DNA of 64,000 bases from Aquimarina spinulae (lineage in GTDB: Bacteria; Bacteroidota; Bacteroidia; Flavobacteriales; Flavobacteriaceae): the NCBI RefSeq assembly GCF_943373825.1, contig NZ_CALSBP010000001.1, positions 310,001-374,000 of the forward strand. Direction: 5' to 3'. Position 1 is the first letter of the stretch. Every line of letters starts with the position of its first letter. A program made the translations under genes and the position numbers. Below, in pieces: positions 8,285-16,574 of the stretch. The notes under the pieces are model-generated. The model was not told the origin of the DNA. It saw only the letters and a program-made list of their open reading frames with translations, and did no database searches.

Positions 8285-8840
8285 TGTTTAAGAGAAGTAA
8301 AGAAAATGAGTTTTTATGAAGTATGCATTGATTCGAGTTAAGAAACATACAACATTAATCCCAAAAATGTTCTTTAGATGAACTTTCTTTTGGAGAAAAA
8401 GACAGCTTCGAATACACTTATAATTCATCACGAATAGTGGTTCATAAGTTGTTTCATTTTTAGCAAGATATAAACTTTAAAGATACAAAGTTATTGTGTT
8501 TTTCTATTGGCGAGGGCATGGCCGACTTTTTTGCTGAAATTTTTATAGGAAAAAAGTAAAAAAACATCTCAAAGAATTTGCGCAAGGAAGAGAATCAGAA
8601 ATATGGAATATTTTCAAGCAGGAAATGTTAGACAGTTCAAAGAGAGGTAAATGGTTGGTTAATAAAGGTAGAGTTACAAAAGAGTAGCCTGCTGATTTAG
8701 GGTATTGAATTGGTTATTGATTTGTAAAGCTTATTATAAAGAACAACAAGACAAGAAAAAGGTAATCGAGTATATGCTAAATCTTCCTAACGAAGATTCA
8801 TAAAAATTCCTAGAAGAAAGTAAGATTGAGCAAAAATTGA
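8285..8840 (+). pseudogene. Decayed zinc-metalloprotease-like gene (DUF2268 type)
   Basis: Broken pieces of one protein can be followed through several stops and frameshifts: VVHKLFHF (a degraded HExxH, Glu now Lys), SIGEGMADFFAEIF, then EFAQGRESEIWNIF, KRGKWLVNKGRVTKE, a stop, PADLGY, a stop, IGY, and finally KLMNE. The order helix-HExxH-like, GEG.ADF and DLGYWIGY matches the DUF2268/GldB-related putative zinc proteases as I remember them. The stops in 'GYWIGYLI' positions look like point mutations. It is clearly non-functional. Confidence 0.6.
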
Positions 8841-8843
8841 TGA

Positions 8844-9123
8844 ATGAATAAAAGAATACTACTAGTAACTATGTTAGTTGGTTTTATATTAGACGTACAT
8901 AGTCAAGATATTTTTTAGCAAATCATGTAATGATGGTAAAGAGGCCTATTTTGAAGGTAAAATAGTTGTTTTAATTTGTGAAAATAAAATTGTATATGAC
9001 ACGTTGATGAATATTAAAGTATGTCAGAGTAGTAAAACGAATGAGAATATTTATGAAGACTCTATTCGGTCTTTGTTAAGTTTGTTTGGTGTTGTACCCG
9101 CGTTTTATTTTTCATTTTTATAA
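8844..9123 (+). pseudogene. Small secreted protein gene broken by one frameshift in a T-run
   Basis: The frame starts MNKRILLVTMLVGF and ILDVHSQDIF, a clear signal peptide, then stops. Shifting by one base in the T6 run just before the stop restores a continuous frame (SKSCNDGKEAYFEGK to GVVPAFYFSFL) of about 93 residues in total. The family is not recognised. It could be a recent mutation, a sequencing error, or a slippage site; the adjacent decayed gene favours true decay. Confidence 0.45.
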
Positions 9124-9155
9124 ACTCAAATAAATTACCAAATATTTGAATACTA

Positions 9156-9983
9156 TTATTGGTTTTTTTTGAAAAATGAAGGATTTTTATACTCAAATTT
9201 ATTAAAAACTTTATTTAAGTGACTTTCGTCTGAAAAATTGAACATATAAGCTAATTCTGAAATACTTGCATCTGAGTATTCTAATTTATATTTGATCAAT
9301 TTTACCTTATACTTTAGAATATAGTTTTTAATACTAGATCCAGAATGTTTTTTAAAATATTCATTAAGGTAATTTGGTGATACATTAAACTTTCTCGATA
9401 TGTTATCAATGGTCAACGCTTTAGGCTCATAAATCTGAGCATGAATGTAATTAATAATCTCTAAAATCTTATTGGGAATTTTTTGAGCCAAAAAAGAAGT
9501 ACTAATACTTATAAGGATGTTACGTTCCACAATACTCAAAATAACCTGGATTATATTTACGATTATATTTTCTGTATTGATATTTTTTTTATCATTTTCA
9601 TTTAAAAGAACATTGATCAAAGCGGCGATTTGTTCTTTATCTACCGTTGAGAACATTAAAACATTGGGAGATTTACTATGGTTACAGAAAATAATTTCTA
9701 ATCTTTTAAACCAATCTTCGCTATTGATATTTTGATGGTTGAAAAAAACTTCGGTAAATCGAATTATAGTAAAAACAGTAGTTTCTTCGGGTAAAAATGT
9801 ATGTGGATAATACGGACTTAATATATAAAAATCCTTTTCCTGATAAGTGCATTCTTGTTGATCAAGATACAAAACACCTTTTCCTTTAGAGATAAAAACA
9901 AACTCGTACAAACATTTCGTACCAAGACAAACGTCCAAATCATTGATCTCCAGTGCCGAAATTTCAAAAGGATATTTTTTCAT
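9156..9983 (-). CDS. AraC family transcriptional regulator
   Basis: An N-terminal cupin-like sensor (residues about 10-90, with DLDVCLGTKCLYEFVF and YILSPYYPHTF) is followed by two C-terminal helix-turn-helix motifs (LTIDNISRKFNVSPNYLNEYF and ASISELAYMFNFSDESHLNKVF). The start at 9983 (MKKYPFEIS) is preferred over a longer form at 10013, because the cupin layout begins there. It is transcribed away from the SnoaL-DMT-DapB series starting at 10137, and a shared intergenic region of about 150 bases is the natural control region. The inducer is unknown. Confidence 0.87.
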   Translation of the reverse strand: MKKYPFEISALEINDLDVCLGTKCLYEFVFISKGKGVLYLDQQECTYQEKDFYILSPYYPHTFLPEETTVFTIIRFTEVFFNHQNINSEDWFKRLEIIFCNHSKSPNVLMFSTVDKEQIAALINVLLNENDKKNINTENIIVNIIQVILSIVERNILISISTSFLAQKIPNKILEIINYIHAQIYEPKALTIDNISRKFNVSPNYLNEYFKKHSGSSIKNYILKYKVKLIKYKLEYSDASISELAYMFNFSDESHLNKVFNKFEYKNPSFFKKNQ

Positions 9984-10105
9984 AATAATAAGCACATTGA
10001 TTAATTTAAACACAAAGGTACTTCTTTATTAAGTTTGAATTATAAAAACCTTGTTTTTTACAATTCATTCCTTTTTAAGTACTGATTTATGGCCCTTAAA
10101 CATGT

Positions 10106-10113
10106 TAATTTTG
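10106..10113 (+). promoter_or_regulatory. -7 promoter box for the SnoaL-like gene
   Basis: TAATTTTG fits the Bacteroidetes TAnnTTTG box and ends 23 nt before the start codon at 10137. No clear -33 TTTG is present, which is compatible with activation by the divergent AraC regulator. Confidence 0.4.
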
Positions 10114-10136
10114 TCCTGTAAATAAAACCAAAAAAC

Positions 10137-10562
10137 ATGAACAATAACAATAGGATAGAAAAGGACTCTATAGCATTGGTAAACTACTTTTTTGAAAACG
10201 TTTGGCAAGCGCCCCATCGGTTGAATATTATTGATGAGTTAATGACCGAGGACTATAAGATCACTTCGGGAGGAAAAGTGATAAAAGGCAGAAACTCCTT
10301 TAAAACTTGGGTTCAAGGGTTTCATAATGTACTTTTGGATGCAAAAACCGTAAGTGTAGATGCTTTTTCTAACAAAGAGGGCACAAAAGTAGTTTCAAGG
10401 TGGATATGCACAGGTAAAAACAATGGAGTTTTTGGGCTTGAATCAGATAAGAAACCCATCTCATTCACTGGTATTGCCATTTGGAATATTAAAGATAATC
10501 ATTTCACAGAATGTTGGGTAGAACGCAGTGCCCTTGAAACATACAGAAATCATTCTTTGTAG
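10137..10562 (+). CDS. SnoaL-like / NTF2-fold protein
   Basis: A 141-residue cone-shaped alpha+beta barrel protein of the SnoaL/ester cyclase-like group: an N-terminal helix (SIALVNYFFENVWQAP), IIDELMTEDYKITSGG, then strands ending in FTGIAIWNIKDNHFTECWVE. Such proteins may be cyclases, isomerases or non-catalytic binders. It is the first gene of a plus-strand series, and its end meets the DMT transporter gene (start at 10573), so the two are probably co-transcribed and controlled by the AraC regulator on the other strand. Confidence 0.75.
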   Translation: MNNNNRIEKDSIALVNYFFENVWQAPHRLNIIDELMTEDYKITSGGKVIKGRNSFKTWVQGFHNVLLDAKTVSVDAFSNKEGTKVVSRWICTGKNNGVFGLESDKKPISFTGIAIWNIKDNHFTECWVERSALETYRNHSL

Positions 10563-10572
10563 AATATTCAGA

Positions 10573-11433
10573 ATGAATAGGTTTGCAATATATGCTGTTA
10601 TCATTTGTGCATTTATAGGTGGTTTCAGTGGTATTATCATAAAGTATATGAGTATGACGGCAGGAGCTATTGTTTGGTTAAGAACAGTAATTCCTGCATT
10701 TATTTTCGGGGTATGGATAGTGAGATCAAGATCACTATTTATTAAATGCAATTCCAGAAAAATGATTATAGCATCTTTTATTAATGCCTGTAGGATGTAT
10801 TTGTTTATACTGGCATTTCAGCACACGACTATCAGTAATGTAATGATCCTGTTTTATTCATGGCCAATTTTTGTCAATATTCTAAGTGTTTTCTTCTTTA
10901 AAGAACGAATGAGTAAAAAACAGTTGTTATTTCTTATGATGGCTTTTGTAGGACTCATTATACTCTCCTCGAATAGAACAATCGACCATAAAAACAAGGG
11001 AGACTATATTGGTGTACTGGCTGCTCTTTGTAGTGCAATAGGTTACGCTGTCAATGTAATGATTTTTAAATCAGAAATGAATAATTATACTAAGCATGAA
11101 ATCATTTTTTACCAAAACATTATGAGCGCTCTTATTTTCCTTCCGTTTTTCATTATTGATTTCCCAAATCTAACGGGATATGATATGGGTTGGGGTACTT
11201 TATTGGGTATCTTGGTTGGGACGATAGCTGTAAGCTTGTTTTTTTATGGCTTAAGGCATTTAAAAGCATCTGTTACTTCTTCCATAATGTATATAGAAGT
11301 ACTTAGTGGGACCATCTTGGGGTATTTTTTTTTCAAGGATACCTTAAATGCCAATATGGTTATTGGAGGAATTTTGATAGTACTCAGTAGTTTTTATATT
11401 ATGAGGGAGAGTAAAAAAAATGTTGACATTTAA
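10573..11433 (+). CDS. DMT superfamily (EamA) transporter
   Basis: A membrane protein of 286 residues with about ten hydrophobic helices in two EamA-type halves (first half from FAIYAVIICAFIGGFSGII, second from GDYIGVLAALCSAIGYAV). GTIAVSLFFYGLRHLKAS is typical of the second half. The start at 10573 (MNRFAIYA) is chosen over 10528, which would overlap the preceding gene. EamA proteins usually export amino acids, nucleotides or other metabolites. Lying directly before a DapB-like reductase, it may move a related small molecule, but this is inference. Confidence 0.85.
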   Translation: MNRFAIYAVIICAFIGGFSGIIIKYMSMTAGAIVWLRTVIPAFIFGVWIVRSRSLFIKCNSRKMIIASFINACRMYLFILAFQHTTISNVMILFYSWPIFVNILSVFFFKERMSKKQLLFLMMAFVGLIILSSNRTIDHKNKGDYIGVLAALCSAIGYAVNVMIFKSEMNNYTKHEIIFYQNIMSALIFLPFFIIDFPNLTGYDMGWGTLLGILVGTIAVSLFFYGLRHLKASVTSSIMYIEVLSGTILGYFFFKDTLNANMVIGGILIVLSSFYIMRESKKNVDI

Positions 11434-11446
11434 ATGATTATTATTT

Positions 11447-12250
11447 ATGAAAGAATTAAAAATTTGTATTGCTGGCGCTACAGGGTGGGCAGGCTCGGCT
11501 TTGAGTAAAGGTATAGATAAACAGTTCAATATGCATTTGGTTAGTGCCATTTCTAGAAAAAACAAAGGAAAGAACTTGGTAGCCCTTTTAGGTTTGACTG
11601 AAGGAAATATTCCTGTTTTTGAGAATGTTGAAACTGCCCTGAAGATCGATTGTGACGTTTTGGTAGAATATACAAAGCCGACCATAGCAAAAAAGAATAT
11701 TTTGACCGCGATTAGCAAAGGGGTGAATGTAGTTGTTGGGACTTCAGGGCTAACAGAAGAAGATTATCAAGATATCGAAAACGAAGCACTTAAAAATAAG
11801 GTTGGCGTTCTGGCAGTGGGCAATTTTTCTATAACAGCAGTACTCTTACAAAAGTTTTCTGAAATGGCTGCTAAATTCATACCAAATTATGAAATCATAG
11901 ACTATGCCCATGAAGATAAAATCGATTCTCCCAGTGGAACTGCCAGAGCATTAGCAAAAAGCCTTTCTAAAGTACAAAAATCCAATGTTTTTGTTCCTAC
12001 AGAAGAATTGATCGGAATCAAAGAAAGTAGAGGAGCCCGATTAAATGATGTACAGATTCATTCAGTCAGACTTCCTGGTTATGTGATTTCGATAGAATCA
12101 ATTTTTGGATTGAAGGACGAGAAATTGACCCTTAAACATGAAGCCGGTTCAGGGGCCGATCCTTATGTACAAGGAGCTTTGCTTGCCATAGAGAAAGTAA
12201 ACACTTTTACAGGGCTAAAAAGAGGGTTGGATTCTGTAATGGAATTTTGA
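11447..12250 (+). CDS. DapB-like dihydrodipicolinate reductase homologue lacking the catalytic histidine
   Basis: The N-terminal dinucleotide-binding loop is CIAGATGWAGSAL, and the C-terminal domain carries the DapB signature D.PSGTA (KIDSPSGTARALA). In E. coli DapB the stretch before this is HHRHK, with His159 and Lys163 catalytic. Here it is AHEDK, so Ala154 replaces the catalytic histidine while Lys158 is kept. VGTSGL and VGNFSI match the family substrate/cofactor loops. The setting, behind an exporter and not with other lysine genes, suggests a second, specialised copy. A fragment of a duplicate of its 3' end remains at 12924-13008. Confidence 0.75.
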   Translation: MKELKICIAGATGWAGSALSKGIDKQFNMHLVSAISRKNKGKNLVALLGLTEGNIPVFENVETALKIDCDVLVEYTKPTIAKKNILTAISKGVNVVVGTSGLTEEDYQDIENEALKNKVGVLAVGNFSITAVLLQKFSEMAAKFIPNYEIIDYAHEDKIDSPSGTARALAKSLSKVQKSNVFVPTEELIGIKESRGARLNDVQIHSVRLPGYVISIESIFGLKDEKLTLKHEAGSGADPYVQGALLAIEKVNTFTGLKRGLDSVMEF

Positions 12251-12290
12251 AATTTTGAAAAAATATGATCATACTATAATAAACTAAAAA

Positions 12291-12875
12291 ATGAATAAGA
12301 AAAAAATAGTGTGCCTAGGCGATAGTTTAACCGCTGGATATGGTGTTTCATTGGATAAAAGGTGGAGTAATTTATTAGATAATGAATTAAATATAGAAGT
12401 TATTAATAGCGGAATTTCTGGAGATACTACCTCTGGAATGCTGGCTAGGTTTAATGAAATGGTAATAAGCCATAAACCGAGTTATGTTATCATCATGGGA
12501 GGTACCAATGATATCTTTTTTAAGATACCTCAAAATATCATTATTAGCCATATCCTTGCCATGACTCGTCTTGCAAAACATCATGACATAACTGCTGTAA
12601 TAGGCATACCAACCTCTTTCTATACTCATAATGACCATACAAATCAAAGTATGTTTAGCGATAATGAAAGCTTAAGTAATTGCATTAATACATATCAAAA
12701 AAAATTAAAACAATTTGCAGAGGAAGATGGCCAAAGTAGTATAGATTTTAACATCAATATGAAGCCTGACTTTTTTTTAGAAGATGGATTACATCCAAAC
12801 GAAAAAGGGCATGAATGCATGGCAACGAATGCTAATGAAGGCTTAAAAGATTTATTATCTAAAAAAAGAAACTAA
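12291..12875 (+). CDS. SGNH/GDSL hydrolase (TesA-like esterase)
   Basis: A 194-residue SGNH hydrolase with the family blocks in order: block I CLGDSLTAGYG (Ser12 the nucleophile), block II NSGISGDTTSGML (Gly), block III GGTNDI (Asn), and block V DGLHPNEKGH (Asp and His of the triad). No signal peptide is evident, so it may act in the cytoplasm, unlike exported TesA. It probably hydrolyses an ester or thioester. It lies 40 nt behind the dapB-like gene and is likely part of the same transcription unit. Confidence 0.87.
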   Translation: MNKKKIVCLGDSLTAGYGVSLDKRWSNLLDNELNIEVINSGISGDTTSGMLARFNEMVISHKPSYVIIMGGTNDIFFKIPQNIIISHILAMTRLAKHHDITAVIGIPTSFYTHNDHTNQSMFSDNESLSNCINTYQKKLKQFAEEDGQSSIDFNINMKPDFFLEDGLHPNEKGHECMATNANEGLKDLLSKKRN

Positions 12876-12923
12876 ATCAACCAAGGCCTTTATAAAATGA
12901 GTTTTATAGCAACTCCTTCCATA

Positions 12924-13008
12924 GTGCAGAAGAAGCTTCACTTATTATAGAGAAAGTAAACTCATTTGTAGGTTAAAGGGAGGCTTAGATTTCATAATAG
13001 AATTTTAA
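12924..13008 (+). pseudogene. Remnant of a duplicated dapB-like 3' end
   Basis: This stretch aligns with the last about 80 bases of the dapB-like gene (12170-12250) and its immediate downstream bases. With one base restored near 12972 it reads EEASLIIEKVNSFVG then LKGGLDFIIEF and a stop, against GALLAIEKVNTFTG and LKRGLDSVMEF in the intact gene. The following AATATGATCAT-like bases are shared too. It shows that a second dapB-like copy once stood here and was deleted. Confidence 0.7.
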
Positions 13009-13030
13009 ATAGTAGAAAAACAATGATAAT

Positions 13031-13498
13031 ATGATCATTAGAAAAATAAATAAAAAAGATAATACAAAAATTGAAGAAATCATCAAATCAACATTTATTG
13101 AATATGAGTTACCTCAAACAGGAACAGCATATCAGGATAAGGAAACGACCGAAATGTTTCAAGCATATCAAAATGAAGATGATGTATATTTTATTATAGA
13201 GGAACATGAAGAAGTAGTTGGAGGAGCTGGGATTAAAAATCTGGGTGAGGAGATTTGTGAGCTTCAAAAAATGTATTTTGACAAAACAATTCGAGGAAAA
13301 GGATATGGAAAGCTCCTAATAACTAAGTGCCTGGAAACAGCCAAAGAGCTTGGGTATAAAAAGTGCTACTTAGAAACTATATCCAGACTTCAAGCTGCAA
13401 TCCATATTTATGAAAACCATGGATTTAAACATCTTAAAAAACCTCTGAGCAATACCGATCATTATTCTTGTGATACTTGGATGATTAAAGAGTTGTAA
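13031..13498 (+). CDS. GNAT family N-acetyltransferase
   Basis: A 155-residue acetyltransferase. The acetyl-CoA pyrophosphate loop is FDKTIRGKGYGKLLITKCLE, with the usual helix after it and the YLETISRLQAAIHIYENHGF segment that closes the fold. Substrate unknown. It lies 18 nt before the OYE gene, so the two are probably one operon. The gene follows the degenerate dapB fragment, so this block may have been joined by deletion. Confidence 0.85.
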   Translation: MIIRKINKKDNTKIEEIIKSTFIEYELPQTGTAYQDKETTEMFQAYQNEDDVYFIIEEHEEVVGGAGIKNLGEEICELQKMYFDKTIRGKGYGKLLITKCLETAKELGYKKCYLETISRLQAAIHIYENHGFKHLKKPLSNTDHYSCDTWMIKEL

Positions 13499-13515
13499 TT
13501 GATAAACGAATATTT

Positions 13516-14586
13516 ATGAAATTATTTGAACCATTTAATTTAGGCAATTTTAGATTGAAAAATAAAATTGTAATGGCGCCTATGACTCGAAGTAGGGCTT
13601 ATAACAACATTCCTACAGATGATATGGCAACCTATTATGAACAACGAGCGAGTGCCGGATTGATTATTACAGAGGGAACATCTCCTTCTCCTAATGGATT
13701 AGGGTATCCTCGAATTCCGGGAGCTTTTTCTAAATCACAAATAGCGGGATGGGAAAAAACAGCAAAAAAAGTTCATGACAAAAATGGACTTATATTTGTA
13801 CAACTGATGCATTGTGGTCGCGTCTCTCACAAGGAAAACCTACCTACAAACGAACAAATAATTGCGCCTTCCCAAGTACAGCTTGAAGGAGAAATTTATA
13901 CGGATACGAAAGGCCTTCAGCCTTTTGATATTCCTAAAGAAATGACTTTGCAAGATATACAGGAAACTCAAAACGCTTATGCTAATTCAGCTAATTTGTT
14001 AGTTAACAAAGCGAATATTGATGGTGTAGAATTGCATGGCGCCAATGGATATCTAATCAATCAATTCTTAAACCCTATTTCAAATTTACGTAATGATATA
14101 TACGGAGGGAATTATAAAAATAGAGCTCGTTTCTTATTGGAGACTACAGTGAAGACCATTGAAAAAATTGGCGAAAACAGAGTAGGTGTACGTCTTTCTC
14201 CATATACAGTCTCCAATGGAATGCTTGGAGAGCATGATGAAGTTATTGCAATGTATCAATATTTGGCTCAAGAACTTGCTAAATTGAAAATAGCATATAT
14301 ACATATTGCAGATCATAGTGTACTTAATCATGCCCCTAAGTTCGCAACAGATATTAGCAAAACAATCAAGGAAAACTTCAAAGGTGTAGTCATCGTTGGT
14401 GGTAATGTTGATACTGCAAAAAAAGGAGAAACTTTATTGGATAAGGGGTATGACTTGGTATATATTGGAAGACCGTTTATTTCAAATCCTACTTTGGTTA
14501 AAAAACTGGAATCTGATGCAGCATTAACTCCTCCTGATTATGAAAAATTTTATACTCCCACAATAGAAGGTTATATAGACTATTAA
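13516..14586 (+). CDS. Old Yellow Enzyme family alkene reductase (NemA-like)
   Basis: A 356-residue FMN-dependent TIM barrel reductase. Visible family blocks are the FMN-binding start NKIVMAPMTRSRA, IFVQLMHCGRVSH, the His/Asn substrate-anchoring motif ELHGANGYLINQFL, SPYTV in the barrel, and the C-terminal phosphate-binding VIVGGNVDTAKKGETLL and YIGRPFISNP. It should reduce activated C=C bonds (enones, N-ethylmaleimide, nitrate esters) with NAD(P)H. Length is normal for the family. It ends the plus-strand series started at 10137. Confidence 0.92.
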   Translation: MKLFEPFNLGNFRLKNKIVMAPMTRSRAYNNIPTDDMATYYEQRASAGLIITEGTSPSPNGLGYPRIPGAFSKSQIAGWEKTAKKVHDKNGLIFVQLMHCGRVSHKENLPTNEQIIAPSQVQLEGEIYTDTKGLQPFDIPKEMTLQDIQETQNAYANSANLLVNKANIDGVELHGANGYLINQFLNPISNLRNDIYGGNYKNRARFLLETTVKTIEKIGENRVGVRLSPYTVSNGMLGEHDEVIAMYQYLAQELAKLKIAYIHIADHSVLNHAPKFATDISKTIKENFKGVVIVGGNVDTAKKGETLLDKGYDLVYIGRPFISNPTLVKKLESDAALTPPDYEKFYTPTIEGYIDY

Positions 14587-15059
14587 TAACGCAAAGAATG
14601 GTAGATTAAAAAACTGAATAGTAGTAACCCTTTTTTACTTTGGTATTACTATATTCACATATCTTATGTTCAGTAATTTAATTGTAAATTGGAATTGTGA
14701 CAATTTTAGAATACTCTAATAATTTAGTTTCTGTTTCAATGGTAACTCCGTTACTTAAAGTTAATATTGTAGTAGATGAAGGTAAATAAACCTTTGAATA
14801 GACTTACTACTTTCCAAAATCGTTATCAATTCATACCTTCTTTGTGAGCAGTAGTTAATATAAATTGTTTACTATTTTTGTTTTTAAGTTCGTTCAAAAT
14901 ATCCATTGCCCAGTGATGTACTAAATATCTTTTGGATATATATGCTACAAATCAATTATTTCTACTATACATCCTTTCATCATAATAATCTATATTTTCA
15001 TCAACTACAATAAGAATTACATCAATTATAGAAAGTGAATTTTTAGAAATACAAGAATA
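14587..15059. other. Gap with a possible decayed minus-strand gene
   Basis: Reading the minus strand, coding-like pieces appear: HHWAMDILNELKNKNSKQFI and LTTAHKEGMN around 14935-14830, then after stops KVYLPSSTTILTLSNGVTIE and TETKLLEYSK, ending at 14678. The pieces do not let me name a family. No other feature is seen in this gap. Confidence 0.3.
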
Positions 15060-15965
15060 TTAAAGTTTGTGTTCTTTTATGGCCTCTTTTCTCAAATCTA
15101 CTGCCATTTCTCCAGTATCAAGATGGTTCCATCCTGGTGGCTTGTATAGATATTTGATCTTATCTATCCAGTTAGGAGCAGATTTCATATCATTATATAA
15201 ATCAATCCACATTTTTAATTGCGTTGATACTAGATTTTGACTGTCAATATCTCTGTCCATAACACCATATACAGGCTTTTCCTGTGGGATTTCTTCTTGA
15301 TAGGTTCTAAATAATCTATCCCAAAAAGAAAACATGTTTGAATAATTAGTGTCTAGATATAAATGATTTCTAGAATGATGCACTCTATGTAAATGTGGAG
15401 TAATAAATATTTTATCCATTAGTGGAGTATGTTTGAAGTATTTGTCATTGGCATGTGTAAATACTCCATATATCCTCGCAATCATGTCAACGAAATAAAT
15501 TAACAAAGGATGAAAACCGAAAACAGGCAACCAGATAATAATGTGCGGAGAGGAAATGAAATCAAAAAAAGATCCTCTAATCGATACACTCATATTCATA
15601 TCTTCAGGAGTATGGTGAACTCCGTGAATGCACCAAAAAAACCTCACATTATGTCCCAGATAATGTATAAACCACCAAGATAAATCGTAAACGACAAATG
15701 CTAAGATGAATACGTACCAGGTATTAGGTAATTCCCAAATCTGAAGGTTTTCATATACCCAGAAGATGACTTTGAACTGTAGTACAAAAAAAATAGCAAA
15801 ATAAGGAATCACTCCCAATAAGTAGTTTGCTACATTCATTGCACTTTCTTTTTTTCTTTTTGCTAGACCTTTAAAAAGTAAAAAAAGGAAGTCTATAATA
15901 ATTATGGTAAAAAGGACAGGCATGTAAGACATTTCAAATTTACCTACCAATGATGTTAAGTCCAT
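15060..15965 (-). CDS. Sterol desaturase / fatty acid hydroxylase superfamily membrane protein
   Basis: A 301-residue integral membrane di-iron oxygenase. The histidine clusters are in the expected order: HYLGH (HxxxH), HGVHH (HxxHH), then HLHRVHH. Hydrophobic helices lie at about 10-30, 45-65 and 75-95, with more between the clusters. Such enzymes hydroxylate or desaturate lipids or carotenoids at the membrane. The gene is a single minus-strand unit opposite the OYE gene. The substrate cannot be told. Confidence 0.88.
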   Translation of the reverse strand: MDLTSLVGKFEMSYMPVLFTIIIIDFLFLLFKGLAKRKKESAMNVANYLLGVIPYFAIFFVLQFKVIFWVYENLQIWELPNTWYVFILAFVVYDLSWWFIHYLGHNVRFFWCIHGVHHTPEDMNMSVSIRGSFFDFISSPHIIIWLPVFGFHPLLIYFVDMIARIYGVFTHANDKYFKHTPLMDKIFITPHLHRVHHSRNHLYLDTNYSNMFSFWDRLFRTYQEEIPQEKPVYGVMDRDIDSQNLVSTQLKMWIDLYNDMKSAPNWIDKIKYLYKPPGWNHLDTGEMAVDLRKEAIKEHKL

Positions 15966-16574
15966 AATGATTTTTTTTGTATTAAAAATGGTGTGATAAT
16001 TGGGTAGATAAAATTACTATTTTTAGTTAGTATCACGGTTAAATTTTACTTTTTGTTTTAGGGGGGGAACAGTATACTTTTGGTGTTTTTTCAATAGCGT
16101 TAATGAAGTGATTTAAACTTTGCATTTTTCTTTATTTTTGAATTTTTAATTCATACTACCATACATGTTAGATAGTCAAGATCTTTCCAGTTTTTGGTGG
16201 TTGTATCAAACCTATTAAGTAGTGATAGGTTCTAAACCTTTTACTCTGGGGTGATACTTTTTTAAAACTATAGATCCTATTATCATTTAATGACAGGGAA
16301 TTTGTAAAAGACGACAATATCTTCATTTGTATTTTAGACTTACAAAGAATTGGTTTTATTTAATATTAATTGTAGCCAAGGAGGGAAGGTTAATCTTATT
16401 AATCTTGACTTTGGGTTTGTTACTTAACAAAATCAATCACTGGTAATTGACTACTTACCTTTTTTATTTCCCCTAATTCATTTCATTTTTTCCTCAATTC
16501 ATTGTATAGCTATTTCAAAAACTGCATTCTCAAAATACTTTTGGGGTGTTATTAATCTTGAAATATTATACCCT
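15966..16574. other. Divergent non-coding region
   Basis: About 600 bases between the hydroxylase gene (minus) and the receptor gene (plus), expected to carry both promoters. A small dyad AACCTAT/ATAGGTT (16209-16231) is the only clear structure. No RNA gene or gene remnant was recognised. Confidence 0.4.

Noticed and set aside
12387..12647. Minus-strand frame inside the SGNH esterase
   Set aside because: Shadow of a well-supported gene on the plus strand.
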